A DNA stretch of 64,000 bases from Heliomicrobium modesticaldum Ice1 (GTDB lineage Bacteria > Bacillota > Desulfitobacteriia > Heliobacteriales > Heliobacteriaceae): NCBI RefSeq assembly GCF_000019165.1, contig NC_010337.2, positions 2,070,501 through 2,134,500 on the forward strand. The letters are read 5' to 3'. The notes beneath the pieces were generated by a model. That model was not told the DNA's origin and did not search any database. It saw only the letters and a program-made list of their open reading frames with translations. The position numbers and the translations under genes were made by a program. Shown piece after piece: positions 15,981 to 25,196 of the stretch (its first letter is position 1; each line of letters starts with the position of its first letter).

Positions 15981-16940
15981 ATGAGTCCAAACGGCGAAAA
16001 TACAGCCATCACAACTGAATTCGTAGTGCGCAAAGAATCGTTAAGCAAAGGCGCTTCAAAAAAACGAAGAATTTGGGACGTCGCCGAAAAAATGACCGAG
16101 GGTCTCCTCTTTCTCAGCGCCTTTATCGGCGTCGTCACGATCATCCTCATCTTCTTGTTTCTTTTTAAGGAAGCGATTCCTTTGATGACCGATCCGGCTG
16201 CGGGCACGCTGCTTTCTAAGAAATGGTACCCTATCTCCAGTCCGCCTGTTTTCGGCCTGCTGCCGCTGATCGCCGGTTCCATCATCGTCACCTTCGGCGC
16301 CATTGTCATCAGCGTGCCTTTAGGTGTCGGCGCCGCTATCTACCTGGCCATGGTGGCCAGTCCTGTTGTGCGGGAAACGCTGAAGCCAGCCATTGAGGTC
16401 CTCGCCGGCATCCCGTCGGTCGTGGTCGGTTTTTTCGGCCTCGCCGTCCTGGCGCCCTTGATCAAAGACTTATTTAACCTGCCGACCGGCCTGACGGCGT
16501 TGACAGGCGCCATCACCTTGGCGCTGATGGCCTTGCCGACGATCACCTCCATCTCGGAAGACGCCATCTCCTCGGTGCCTCGGCGCTATATGGAAGCGTC
16601 CCTCAGCCTGGGCGCCACCCGTTGGCAGGCGATCAAGACGGTCATTGTGCCGGCGGCCCTTTCCGGCATCACGGCGGCGATCATGCTGGGCATTGGCCGC
16701 GCCATCGGCGAGACGATGACAGTGTTGATGGTTACCGGCAACGCCGGCGTCATTCCAGACACTTTCCTCGTCCCTGTCCGGACCATGACGGCCACCATTG
16801 CCGCCGAGATGGGTGAAGTAGCCCGGGGCAGCGACCATTACTATGCCCTGTTCCTCGTCGGCGCCGTACTCTTTTTGATGACCTTTTTGATCAACCTCGT
16901 GGCCGACATCGTCAGCCGTCGCATGAAGGAGGTGGAGTAA
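15981..16940 (+). CDS. pstC: Phosphate ABC transporter permease PstC
   Basis: 319 aa inner-membrane permease with six hydrophobic helices: one near 40-60, then the transporter core from about residue 93. The cytoplasmic EAA loop reads YMEASLSLGATRWQAIKTVIVPAALSGI (near 196-223). It pairs with PstA and PstB. ATG 15981 follows AAGGGGGATGG. The next gene starts directly after its stop codon. Confidence 0.93.
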   Translation: MSPNGENTAITTEFVVRKESLSKGASKKRRIWDVAEKMTEGLLFLSAFIGVVTIILIFLFLFKEAIPLMTDPAAGTLLSKKWYPISSPPVFGLLPLIAGSIIVTFGAIVISVPLGVGAAIYLAMVASPVVRETLKPAIEVLAGIPSVVVGFFGLAVLAPLIKDLFNLPTGLTALTGAITLALMALPTITSISEDAISSVPRRYMEASLSLGATRWQAIKTVIVPAALSGITAAIMLGIGRAIGETMTVLMVTGNAGVIPDTFLVPVRTMTATIAAEMGEVARGSDHYYALFLVGAVLFLMTFLINLVADIVSRRMKEVE

Positions 16941-17786
16941 GTGTCTCCGAAGGTTGCTGAAAAAGTCGCCTTCCATATCCTGCGGGCAATGGCGGCCTTG
17001 ATCGTGCTGGTCCTCGTCGTCGTGCTCTGGGACCTCTTTTCGAAGGGCTTTCCGGCGCTGACCTGGGAGTTTATCACGGAGAACCCGCGCAAGGGGATGA
17101 CGGAAGGTGGTATTTTTCCTGCCATTGTGGGTACCTTCTACCTCGTCCTGGCCACGATCCTCTTTGCTTTGCCCGTCGGCGTGATGACAGCTGTCTACCT
17201 CGTCGAGTATGCCCGTGAATCCTGGGCGACGCGCATCATCCGTCTTGCTGTCGTCAACCTGGCTGGTGTTCCTTCCGTCGTCTTCGGTCTCTTTGGACTC
17301 GGTTTCTTCGTCCTCTTTCTAGACTTCGGCGTCTCCATCCTCTCCGGTTCGCTGACGTTGGCCTTGATGATCCTACCGGTCATCATCACCACTACGGAAG
17401 AAGCGTTGCGGGCCGTTCCCAACGGCTACCGGGAGGCCAGCCTCGCCCTTGGCGCGACGAAACTGCAGACGATCCTGCTCATCGTTCTGCCGAACGCCAT
17501 GCCGGGGATTTTGACGGGCTCCATCCTGGGCGTCGCCCGGGCGGCTGGTGAAACGGCGCCCATCCTGCTGACGGCGGCTGCCTTTTTCTTGCCGCGCCTG
17601 CCAAGTAGTGTTTTCGATCAGGTGATGGCCTTGCCCTATCACCTGTATGTCATCGCGACTCAGGTGCCCAACGCCGACCCGAAGATTCCCTACGGAACGG
17701 CGACGGTCTTGATGATCCTCGTCCTTGGCCTGAATCTGGTGGCCATTCTGTTGCGCTCGTACTTCCGTCGCATGCGCAGAGTGTAG
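16941..17786 (+). CDS. pstA: Phosphate ABC transporter permease PstA
   Basis: 281 aa. GTG start immediately after the pstC stop, with GGAGGTGG inside the end of pstC. Six hydrophobic segments; EAA loop YREASLALGATKLQTILLIVLPNAMPGI and the conserved GAARAAGETAPIL-like block (GVARAAGETAPIL). Second membrane half of the phosphate transporter. Confidence 0.93.
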   Translation: MSPKVAEKVAFHILRAMAALIVLVLVVVLWDLFSKGFPALTWEFITENPRKGMTEGGIFPAIVGTFYLVLATILFALPVGVMTAVYLVEYARESWATRIIRLAVVNLAGVPSVVFGLFGLGFFVLFLDFGVSILSGSLTLALMILPVIITTTEEALRAVPNGYREASLALGATKLQTILLIVLPNAMPGILTGSILGVARAAGETAPILLTAAAFFLPRLPSSVFDQVMALPYHLYVIATQVPNADPKIPYGTATVLMILVLGLNLVAILLRSYFRRMRRV

Positions 17787-17795
17787 GAGGAAAAC

Positions 17796-18554
17796 ATGGC
17801 GAAGACAAAAATTTCCGCAGAAAACGTAAATCTTTACTACGGAGACTTTCAAGCCTTGAGAAACATTACCGTCGCCATCGGCGAGGGAGACGTGACCGCC
17901 CTGATCGGTCCCTCAGGCTGCGGCAAGTCGACCTTCTTGCGCTGTCTCAACCGGATGAACGACATCATCCCCAGCTGCCGCGTGGAAGGCAAGCTGATGT
18001 TCGAAGACACCGACATCTACCACCCGGACACGGATGTGGTGGCCTTGCGCAAGCGGGTCGGCATGGTCTTCCAGGCGCCCAATCCCTTCCCCAAGACGGT
18101 CTATGAGAACGTAGCCTATGCGCCGAAGCTGCATGGCCTCAAAGACAAGCGCAAGCTTGATGAGATCGTGGAGACGACGTTGCGCCAGGCGGCGCTGTGG
18201 GATGAGGTGAAGGACCGCCTGCACAAACCGGCCCTCGGCCTGTCCGGCGGCCAGCAACAGCGCCTCTGCATCGCCCGCGCCCTGGCCATCCAGCCAGAAG
18301 TTCTTTTGATGGATGAGCCCACCTCTGCCCTCGACCCGATCTCGACCTTGAAGATCGAAGAATTGATCCGAGAACTGAAACAGCACTACACCATCGTCAT
18401 CGTCACCCACAACATGCAGCAGGCAGCGCGCATCTCCGACAAGACGGCCTTCTTCCTTGTAGGCGATCTCGTCGAATTCGATGATACAGAGGTCATCTTC
18501 ACCAATCCGAAAGACCAGCGCACCGAAGACTACATCACGGGACGCTTCGGCTAA
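17796..18554 (+). CDS. pstB: Phosphate ABC transporter ATP-binding protein
   Basis: 252 aa. Walker [10 protein letters not shown] (38-46), signature LSGGQQQR, Walker [13 protein letters not shown] and switch His in VTHNMQQA are all intact. PstB hallmark LNRMNDIIP follows Walker A. It powers phosphate import and is thought to pass the phosphate signal to PhoR with PhoU. RBS AGGAGG 7 bases before ATG. Confidence 0.95.
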   Translation: MAKTKISAENVNLYYGDFQALRNITVAIGEGDVTALIGPSGCGKSTFLRCLNRMNDIIPSCRVEGKLMFEDTDIYHPDTDVVALRKRVGMVFQAPNPFPKTVYENVAYAPKLHGLKDKRKLDEIVETTLRQAALWDEVKDRLHKPALGLSGGQQQRLCIARALAIQPEVLLMDEPTSALDPISTLKIEELIRELKQHYTIVIVTHNMQQAARISDKTAFFLVGDLVEFDDTEVIFTNPKDQRTEDYITGRFG

Positions 18555-18653
18555 GGCTGTACGCTTCGCTCCGCGGCCTCAGGGGAAACCTAACCTTTCG
18601 ATCAGCCTTGCTTCTGATTGAACACCCAAGGATAAGGAAAGGGCGGATGGCTC

Positions 18654-19313
18654 ATGACGACGCGTTCGGAATTTGACGTGTCTTTGAAAAATTTACAACA
18701 GGATCTGCTTCGCATGGGCGCCCTGGTAGAGGAACAGATCGAAAAGGGGATCGAGGCGCTGGTCCGGCAGGACGTGGCCTTGGCCGATGCAGTCGTCGCC
18801 AACGATGACGAGATCGATCGCATGCAGCTGACTATTGAGGACCGCTGCATGAAGCTGATCGCCATGCAACAGCCGATGGCCAAGGATCTGCGCCGGATCA
18901 GCGCCGCTTGGCGGATCACCATTGACTTGGAGCGGATGAGCGACAACATCGTCGACATTGCCAAAGCCGTACGTAGGTTGGCCCAGGAGGATTATTTCAA
19001 ACCCCTGGTCGTCATCCAGAAGATGGCGCAGATCTGCCAGTGCATGGTCAAAGACGGCCTGGACGCCTACGTCTATGAAGACGAGGAACTGGCTATCCGC
19101 ATGAGCGAACTGGATCATCAGGTCGACGCGCTGTATAAGGAGGTTCTGCAGGAACTTCTGGCGATCATGATCAAGGATCCGCAAAAGATCACTCAGTCGA
19201 CGCATCTGCTTTTCGTGGCCCGCTACCTGGAGCGGTTCGGCGATCACGCAACCAATATCGCAGAAACCATCGTCTACCTTGTCTCGGGGAAGCGGAAGGA
19301 TCTGAATGAGTAG
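18654..19313 (+). CDS. phoU: Phosphate signalling protein PhoU
   Basis: 219 aa, two three-helix PhoU repeats. The metal-binding motif appears as E/DxxxD in each half (for example DDEIDRMQLTIEDRC and LDHQVDALYKEV); the C-terminal hallmark ARYLERFGDHATNIAE is intact. It links transporter state to PhoR and prevents phosphate overload. It lies 100 bases after pstB with RBS AAGGAAAGGG, and ends the phosphate cluster before a strong terminator. Confidence 0.93.
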   Translation: MTTRSEFDVSLKNLQQDLLRMGALVEEQIEKGIEALVRQDVALADAVVANDDEIDRMQLTIEDRCMKLIAMQQPMAKDLRRISAAWRITIDLERMSDNIVDIAKAVRRLAQEDYFKPLVVIQKMAQICQCMVKDGLDAYVYEDEELAIRMSELDHQVDALYKEVLQELLAIMIKDPQKITQSTHLLFVARYLERFGDHATNIAETIVYLVSGKRKDLNE

Positions 19314-19314
19314 C

Positions 19315-19330
19315 GACGAAACGTTTCGTC
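19315..19330. repeat. Perfect 16-bp palindrome just after phoU
   Basis: GACGAAACGTTTCGTC starts two bases after the phoU stop codon and is followed by TTT. It may be an operator or a small hairpin. Confidence 0.6.
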
Positions 19331-19373
19331 TTTGAACATCCGATTCGGAGAAATCAAGAGGGTGGACCCATAT

Positions 19374-19424
19374 GAAAACAAACAGGGGCTCCCAGCAGTT
19401 GACTGGGAGCTTGTTTGTTTTCCC
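19374..19424 (+). terminator. Strong terminator ending the pst-phoU cluster
   Basis: A long stem pairs GAAAACAAACAGGGGCTCCC (from 19374) with a stretch ending at 19422. The loop is CAGTTGA between CTCCCAG and CTGGGAG. The T-rich right arm TTGTTTGTTTTC suits termination. Confidence 0.75.
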
Positions 19425-19493
19425 CTCATGGACGGGAGCAGACAAGGACAGGCTAAAAATGCGATAATGTCCCGAAGAGACCTCTCGAAGGGT

Positions 19494-19521
19494 TTGAAAA
19501 AGATGTGCCTTTTGCTATCAT
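19494..19521 (+). promoter_or_regulatory. Probable promoter for the uracil permease gene
   Basis: TTGAAA at 19494-19499, a 16-base spacer, and TATCAT at 19516-19521. No PyrR-binding loop is seen between it and the gene. Confidence 0.5.
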
Positions 19522-19606
19522 GGGACAAGAGGGCAGAAGCGAGCGGTTTTCATTGGAACTCCGACGCTTATGCATGGAAGACGCAAAACGAGGAGAGACG
19601 CGCATC

Positions 19607-20896
19607 ATGAAACGAGAGATCCAAGTCGATGAACGACTGCCGCTGTTGCAAACGATTCCGCTCAGCATCCAACACCTCTTCGCCATGTTTGGCGCAACCG
19701 TCTTTGTCCCCATCATGTTTGATGTCAATCCCGCCACCGTTCTCCTCTTTAACGGTATCGGCACCTTGCTCTACCTGTGGCTCTGTCGGGGCAAGATTCC
19801 AGCCTATCTGGGTTCCAGTTTCGCCTTCATCTCGCCGGTCTTCATGGTCCTTCCCAAATACGGCTATGAAGCCGCTTTGGGCGGTTTTATCGTCGTCGGC
19901 CTGATCTTCATTATCGTTGCCTTGATCATCAAGGTGACCGGCACCGGTTGGCTCAATGTGATCTTCCCGCCGGCGGCCATGGGCGCCATCGTCGCTGTCA
20001 TCGGTTTAGAATTGGCCCCGGTAGCTGCCGGGATGGCGGGACTCGTTCCCGATCCGACGGGTGCGACGCCCCTCAACGTCAAGGCGATCACCCTTTCCCT
20101 CTTCACCCTGGCGGTAACCCTGATCGGCTCCGTCGTCTTCCGCGGCTTCCTGGCCATCATCCCCATCCTCTTCGGCGTGCTCGCCGGCTACGCATTGGCC
20201 GGTTTTATGGGTATGGTCGATTGGACGAAGGTGGTGGAGGCATCCTGGGTGGCCGTACCGAAATTATACTCGCCGCGCTTTGACTTAGGCGCCATCGCCA
20301 TCATCGCCCCGGCGGCGCTGGTCGTCATCGCCGAGCATGTGGGCCACCTGATTGTGACCGGCAATATCGTCGGCAAAGACCTCTCCCGCGACCCCGGTCT
20401 GGACCGCTCTCTCCTTGGCAACGGTTTGTCGACGATGCTCTCCGGCTTTTTCGGCTCGACGCCGAATACGACCTATGGGGAAAACATCGGCGTGATGGCC
20501 ATCACCAAGGTCTACTCCACCTGGGTGCTCGGCGTTGCGGCCCTCATCGCCATCGGCCTCTCCTTTGTAGGCAAGCTCTCTGCGGCCATCCAGGCCATCC
20601 CCGCACCGGTCATGGGCGGCGTCTCCCTGTTGCTCTTCGGCGTCATCGCCGCCTCAGGGGTGCGCATGCTCGTCGAGTCGAAGGTCGATTACTCTAAGGC
20701 GACGAACCTGATCTTGACCTCTGTCGTCTTGCTCATCGGCGTCAGCGGCGCTCAGATTCAGTGGGGCGCCATCGCTTTGAAGGGCATGGCATTAGCGACG
20801 GTGGTGGCGATTTTCTTGAGCCTGCTCTTTCGGCTTTTTGAAGTTACCGGGCTCTCCAACGAAGCGTCGGCGGAAAAGCGGCGGGAGTCTCACTAA
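19607..20896 (+). CDS. uraA: Uracil permease / NCS2-family nucleobase transporter
   Basis: 429 aa, about 14 hydrophobic segments. The start MKREIQVDERLPLLQTIPLS and the HLFAMFGATVFVP block match uracil permeases (PyrP/UraA). The NCS2 motifs include the AEHVGHL helix and GSTPNTTYGENIG. It imports uracil by proton symport and thus feeds the salvage route. ATG 19607 follows ACGAGGAGAG; an in-frame upstream ORF start at 19505 lacks a ribosome site and adds non-homologous residues. Substrate by family resemblance only; xanthine or uric acid relatives differ in these blocks. Confidence 0.85.
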   Translation: MKREIQVDERLPLLQTIPLSIQHLFAMFGATVFVPIMFDVNPATVLLFNGIGTLLYLWLCRGKIPAYLGSSFAFISPVFMVLPKYGYEAALGGFIVVGLIFIIVALIIKVTGTGWLNVIFPPAAMGAIVAVIGLELAPVAAGMAGLVPDPTGATPLNVKAITLSLFTLAVTLIGSVVFRGFLAIIPILFGVLAGYALAGFMGMVDWTKVVEASWVAVPKLYSPRFDLGAIAIIAPAALVVIAEHVGHLIVTGNIVGKDLSRDPGLDRSLLGNGLSTMLSGFFGSTPNTTYGENIGVMAITKVYSTWVLGVAALIAIGLSFVGKLSAAIQAIPAPVMGGVSLLLFGVIAASGVRMLVESKVDYSKATNLILTSVVLLIGVSGAQIQWGAIALKGMALATVVAIFLSLLFRLFEVTGLSNEASAEKRRESH

Positions 20897-20957
20897 AAGT
20901 TACCCGGTTTCCCAAATTCGCTCTTTTCAATCTTGTTAGGTGCTGGGGGGAAAAGGC

Positions 20958-21947
20958 ATGTCCCGGCTGACGATGGTTCCGGTGGGAAAAGAGGCTTTGC
21001 GGCAGCGGAGACGGCAGGCTCTCCTGCGCCTGGCGGCGCTTATGTTGTTGCTGGCCGTCGCAGCGGCCGGTCTCTGGTGGATGAAAGACAGGATCACCGG
21101 CTATCTCGTCAAGGTCACTGTAGAACTGCAGGCGGCCAAGATGGGACAACTGGCGGAGACGCGTGAACTGCCCGGATGGGTGATCCGCGACGAGCGAATA
21201 GTCCATGCGTCGATGGCGGGTCACGTGCAACGGCTGGTGAAGGATGGCGATCGCGTCCGTGTCGGCGCGCCTGTCGTTCGGCTGAAGGGCTTAAGCCCGG
21301 TCGGGGAAGAGATGGGCAGCTATCAAGACCTGCCCTCGCCGAGAGCCGGCTTGATCGTCTACCGGCTCGACGGTCTGGAAGAGGTGCTCAATCCCCGGGT
21401 GCTTGACGAATTGAGCACAGAACAGCTGAACACCCTGGCGGAGAGACCGCAGGAGATTCCACCTGATGGACTGGCCCAGGCGGGGCAGGGGCTGTTCAAG
21501 GTGATCGACAATGTGGAGAAAGCCTACTTCCTGACTCATTACGACGTGAAAGACCTGGGCGAACCGTTGGTGCCGTCGCGGCGGTTGACGCTCGCCCTCA
21601 ACGCGGCAGGGCCGAATTTTTACGGCAAAGTCCTGCAGGTCCGCGGGACCGACGATGTATGGGCTGTCATCCAGTTGGTCAACCCGCCGGCAGAGGTGTT
21701 CAAAAGGCGCCAGTTGCCCTTGCAGATCGTGGACAAGATCCATAAGGGCATCCTCCTGTCCAAGGACACGCTGATTGAGCGAAACGGCGAAAAAGGGGTT
21801 TGGCTGGCGGTGAAAAACCGGGCCGAATGGCGACCGATACAGGTAAAAGCGACCATCGGCGACCAGGTGATCATCGATGGGGTTGCCGAAGGGGAATTGG
21901 TTGTCCAAAACCCGGCTCTTCTTCGGGAAGGGCAGGAAATTAAATAA
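20958..21947 (+). CDS. HlyD-family membrane-fusion-like protein
   Basis: 329 aa. One N-terminal membrane helix (about 22-41, LLRLAALMLLLAVAAAGLWW) after a basic segment, then an outside part with a biotinyl-lipoyl-like hairpin (VHASMAGHVQRLVKDGDRVRVGAPVVRL) and a C-terminal half resembling HlyD-type adaptors (DTLIERNGEKGVWLAV...VKATIGDQVIIDGVAEGELVVQNP). No cognate ABC or RND pump gene is near. Similar proteins often precede yggS-sepF in Clostridia, so a role in the cell envelope or division region is inferred. ATG 20958 follows GGGGGGAAAAGG; in-frame GTG 20940 is less likely. Confidence 0.75.
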   Translation: MSRLTMVPVGKEALRQRRRQALLRLAALMLLLAVAAAGLWWMKDRITGYLVKVTVELQAAKMGQLAETRELPGWVIRDERIVHASMAGHVQRLVKDGDRVRVGAPVVRLKGLSPVGEEMGSYQDLPSPRAGLIVYRLDGLEEVLNPRVLDELSTEQLNTLAERPQEIPPDGLAQAGQGLFKVIDNVEKAYFLTHYDVKDLGEPLVPSRRLTLALNAAGPNFYGKVLQVRGTDDVWAVIQLVNPPAEVFKRRQLPLQIVDKIHKGILLSKDTLIERNGEKGVWLAVKNRAEWRPIQVKATIGDQVIIDGVAEGELVVQNPALLREGQEIK

Positions 21948-22041
21948 AAAACTTGGCAATAGGTAAGAATTCAAGGTAAGAGTAGCAGGATTTCCCTGTC
22001 GAACGGCGAAATACGAAGCGTGGTGAAGGGATTGAGCGATC

Positions 22042-22731
22042 ATGGGCCATTTGCAGGAAAATTTGGGCCGTGTGCGCCAACGAATCCGTGATGCCGCCAT
22101 GCGCGCCGGTCGCGAACCGGAAGCGATCCGGTTGCTGGCGGTGACCAAGACGGTGCCGGTGGAGCAGATCCAAGAGGTTGTTGACGCCGGTGTCGACCTG
22201 CTGGGGGAGAACCGTGTGCAGGAACTATTGGCGAAGCATCGCCAGGTGCGTGGTTCGGTCCGCTGGCATATGATCGGCACGCTGCAGACGAATAAAGTAA
22301 AGTACATCTACGACAAGGTGGACTTGATCCATTCACTGGACAGGCTGTCCCTGGCCCAGGCGATCAACCGCTATGCCGCTCGGTTAGGTCGTCCCATCGA
22401 TTGCCTGGTAGAGGTCAACGTGGCGGGGGAGAAGAGCAAACACGGCGTCGACAGGCGCGATTTGATCTCCTTTATCCGCGACGTGACGGCCTTCGAGGGC
22501 ATACATATCCGTGGATTGATGACGATGGCGCCTTACGTGGACGATCCGGAGGAGACGCGCCCCTTTTTTCGCGATCTCTATCACCTATCCCGCGAAGTGG
22601 ATGAATTAGGGCTACAAAGGGTAGAGATGAGGCATCTTTCCATGGGCATGTCCAACGATTTTGAAGTTGCAGTCGAAGAAGGAGCGACCATCGTCCGGAT
22701 TGGCTCCAGCCTGTTCGGCGGTCGTTCGTGA
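22042..22731 (+). CDS. yggS: PLP homeostasis protein (YggS/YlmE family)
   Basis: 229 aa, alanine-racemase-like barrel without racemase activity; binds pyridoxal phosphate and balances free vitamin B6. PLP lysine K36 in LLAVTKTVP; signatures GENRVQELLAK, WHMIGTLQTNKVKY and LSMGMSNDFEVAVEEGATIVRIGSSLFG. Conserved neighbour of sepF, as in many Gram-positives. Confidence 0.92.
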   Translation: MGHLQENLGRVRQRIRDAAMRAGREPEAIRLLAVTKTVPVEQIQEVVDAGVDLLGENRVQELLAKHRQVRGSVRWHMIGTLQTNKVKYIYDKVDLIHSLDRLSLAQAINRYAARLGRPIDCLVEVNVAGEKSKHGVDRRDLISFIRDVTAFEGIHIRGLMTMAPYVDDPEETRPFFRDLYHLSREVDELGLQRVEMRHLSMGMSNDFEVAVEEGATIVRIGSSLFGGRS

Positions 22732-22750
22732 GAGAGGAGGATGGATTTCG

Positions 22751-23242
22751 ATGGCCAAATTGGTAGAGAAGTTTTACAGCATCATGGGGCTTGGCGATGA
22801 GATCGAGGAGATGAATGATGCGTCGGTGGCGCCCCACTCTGGTGAGGAACGGGAATCGGCCTTTTCCCGGCGGAGCGCCGAACGGGCTGAGCGGACCGAA
22901 CGGCCGACGGCGCCTGTTGTCAGTCTGGTGACAGAGCGGCAAAAGAAGGAGTTGAAGGTTGTGGTTTGCGAACCGAAGACCTTTGATGAGGCGAGAGCCA
23001 TTGCCGACCACCTGAAAAACCGGCGGCAGGTGATCCTCAATCTCGAAAAGGCCGATCGGGAGATGGCCCAGCGGGTCATTGACTTCATCAGCGGCACCAC
23101 TTATGCGTTGAATGGATCCATGCAGAAGGTGGGCGCCAACATCTTCGTCTTCGCGCCGAGCAACGTGGATATCTCCGGCGAGGTGACCGGCGACGACCTG
23201 TCTTCTGTCCGTTCCCCCTTGGCATGGGCCAATAAAGGCTAG
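22751..23242 (+). CDS. sepF: Cell division protein SepF
   Basis: 163 aa. N-terminal amphipathic membrane anchor MAKLVEKFYSIMGLGD, an acidic/charged linker (20-65), then the DUF552 dimer domain with KVVVCEPKTFDEARAIADHL and the RVIDFISGTTYALNGSMQKVGANIFVFAP core. Anchors and bundles FtsZ. ATG 22751 follows GAGAGGAGG; the longer frame upstream runs into yggS and is not used. Confidence 0.92.
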   Translation: MAKLVEKFYSIMGLGDEIEEMNDASVAPHSGEERESAFSRRSAERAERTERPTAPVVSLVTERQKKELKVVVCEPKTFDEARAIADHLKNRRQVILNLEKADREMAQRVIDFISGTTYALNGSMQKVGANIFVFAPSNVDISGEVTGDDLSSVRSPLAWANKG

Positions 23243-23256
23243 GAGGTCCGGCATCA

Positions 23257-24087
23257 TTGAAAGTTTCCCAACTGGAAGGGCGCCGGATCGGCTTCATCGG
23301 CGGCGGGGCCATGGCCGAGGCGCTGTTGCGAGGTCTCCTCGTTAACGTCCCGGCTGATCGCCTGACTGTTTCCGATGTATCGCAGGCGCGCCTCGACTCG
23401 CTCCATGCGCAACTGGGCGTCATCGTCACCCCTGACAATGAGGAAGTCTGCCGTCGTTCCGACATCTTGGTGCTGGCCGTCAAGCCTCAGGTGCTGCCGG
23501 CTGTGCTGGCGCCGCTCAAAGCGGCGGGGGCAATTCTTCCCCGGCACCTGGTCATCTCCATCGCCGCCGGCATCACCCTGGCCCAACTGGAGGACTGGCT
23601 CTCTCCAGAGATCCCTGTGGTGCGGGTGATGCCCAACACGCCGGCCCTCGTCGGCATGGGCGCGTCGGCCCTGTCGGGCGGGCGAAGCGCCTCAACGGCC
23701 GATGTGGAGATGGCCCGTCAGCTCTTGGAGGCTGTCGGTCTGGCCGAGGTGCTGCCGGAGTCGTATCTGGACGCCGTGACGGCTTTGAGCGGGAGCGGCC
23801 CGGCTTATGTGTACCTCTTCATCGAGGCATTGATCGATGCCGGGGTCAAAGAAGGGCTGCCGCGCGACCTGGCTCGCCGGTTGGCCCTGCAGACGGTCAT
23901 CGGTTCGGCTGAGATGATCCGCCGCACTGGCAACCATCCCGCTGTGGAGCGCGATAAGGTGACCTCGCCCGGCGGCACCACCATCGCCGGCGTCCAGGCG
24001 CTGGAGGATGGCGGATTCCGTTCCTCTGTCTTCGCCGCTGTTCACGCGGCTACCCGCCGCGCCCGCGAACTGTCAGGTTCCCGATGA
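23257..24087 (+). CDS. proC: Pyrroline-5-carboxylate reductase
   Basis: 276 aa. Last step of proline synthesis. Rossmann motif GFIGGGAMAEALL near residue 12, VKPQVLPAVL, MPNTPALVG, and the signature block ALSGSGPAYVYLFIEALIDAGVKEGLPR plus VTSPGGTTIAGVQALE. Start TTG 23257, with AGGAGGT 9 bases ahead; no ATG fits. Lies 14 bases after sepF in a conserved yggS-sepF-proC-yggT order. Confidence 0.93.
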   Translation: MKVSQLEGRRIGFIGGGAMAEALLRGLLVNVPADRLTVSDVSQARLDSLHAQLGVIVTPDNEEVCRRSDILVLAVKPQVLPAVLAPLKAAGAILPRHLVISIAAGITLAQLEDWLSPEIPVVRVMPNTPALVGMGASALSGGRSASTADVEMARQLLEAVGLAEVLPESYLDAVTALSGSGPAYVYLFIEALIDAGVKEGLPRDLARRLALQTVIGSAEMIRRTGNHPAVERDKVTSPGGTTIAGVQALEDGGFRSSVFAAVHAATRRARELSGSR

Positions 24088-24137
24088 AATGACCCGGCCC
24101 TTCTGCCGGGTTCTTGCGTGAAATGGAGGTTGACGAG

Positions 24138-24404
24138 TTGGGAATCGGCGAGACCTATCAGATCATCAACATCGCCTTTGAGGTGCTGAAGTTTCTCATC
24201 GTCATCAGGGTGATCCTCTCCTACTTCCCCCACAACCCGGACGGGACGATCATCCGCTTCATCTACGACCTCACCGAACCGCTCCTGTCGCCGCTGCGGC
24301 GGATCATCCCTGTGCCGGCCTCGCTTCCCCTCGATTTTTCCCCCATCGTCGCCTATATCCTGTTGGAGGTCCTGGAGCGTCTGTTGCTCCAATTGCTCTT
24401 CTAG
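24138..24404 (+). CDS. yggT: YggT family membrane protein
   Basis: 88 aa with two hydrophobic segments (about 8-28 and 68-88) flanking the family motif RVILSYFPHNPDG...TEPLLSPLRRIIP. The function is unclear; linked to osmotic and division phenotypes in other bacteria. Start TTG 24138 lies 8 bases after GGAGG. In-frame ATG 24123 and TTG 24114 sit on or before that ribosome site, so they are less likely. The stop abuts the next ATG. Confidence 0.85.
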   Translation: MGIGETYQIINIAFEVLKFLIVIRVILSYFPHNPDGTIIRFIYDLTEPLLSPLRRIIPVPASLPLDFSPIVAYILLEVLERLLLQLLF

Positions 24405-25196
24405 ATGGACGCTGCCCGTGAACGACGATTCTCGCACCTGCCGCCGGGGGAGGGACGGGAAAAGCTGGCCCGGATCGCCGATCAGGCGGCACAGTGCCGG
24501 CGGACGCACCGCCAGCAGGTGACCGATTTTCTGGAGCCCTACCTGCGCAAGGCGGCTCAGGAACTGCTCCGCGGACCCGGTGGGGTTCTCTGTGTCGCTG
24601 ACGGGGGATATGAGGGCGCTGAGCGCCAGCGGCTCGTCCTCTTGCCTGACGAAGAGGACAGGCCCGACAGCCGCATCTGCTGGGTCCTGGCAGAGCCGGT
24701 CAGGAAAGGGGAAAGGATCGGCCACCGCGACTACCTCGGCGCCTTGCTCGGATTGGGGATCCGCCGGGAAAAGGTGGGCGACCTGAAACGGACCGAGCGG
24801 GGCTGTGCCGTCGTGCTCGATTGTGACGTCGCCCGCTATGTGGAGGCCCAGTGGCGTCAGGTCCGCCAGTCCGCCCTGACGGTCCGCGTCATCGACGACG
24901 GGACGGTCCACGCCTTCATCGATGAGGGGGAGGAGCGGACGATCACCGTCGCCTCCCTGCGATTGGATGCGCTGATCGCCGCCATCTGGCATCTATCCCG
25001 TTCGCGGGCTGATGAGGTCATTGGGCGGGGATTGTTGAAGGTGAACGGCCTTGAGATGACCGACGGGAGCAAAAGCGCCGACGAGGGGGACATCCTCTCG
25101 CTGCGCGGTTTTGGACGAGCCATCCTGCGTGCTGTCGGCGGCGAGACGAGGAAAGGACGCATCCGGCTCACGGTCTGGCAACCGGTCGACCGCTGA
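24405..25196 (+). CDS. ylmH: YlmH-type S4-domain RNA-binding protein
   Basis: 263 aa. Middle region YlmH-like (IGHRDYLGALLGLGIRREKVGDL), C-terminal S4 domain (SLRLDALIAAIWHLSRSRADEVIGRGLLKVNG). The family binds RNA or stalled 50S subunits and takes part in ribosome-associated quality control (RqcP2-like role reported for B. subtilis YlmH), which is notable because rqcH is also in this window. ATG directly after the yggT stop. Confidence 0.88.
   Translation: MDAARERRFSHLPPGEGREKLARIADQAAQCRRTHRQQVTDFLEPYLRKAAQELLRGPGGVLCVADGGYEGAERQRLVLLPDEEDRPDSRICWVLAEPVRKGERIGHRDYLGALLGLGIRREKVGDLKRTERGCAVVLDCDVARYVEAQWRQVRQSALTVRVIDDGTVHAFIDEGEERTITVASLRLDALIAAIWHLSRSRADEVIGRGLLKVNGLEMTDGSKSADEGDILSLRGFGRAILRAVGGETRKGRIRLTVWQPVDR

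Noticed and set aside
19332-19610. 92-codon ORF between phoU and the uracil permease gene
   Set aside because: It spans the terminator hairpin and the permease promoter; no family resemblance.
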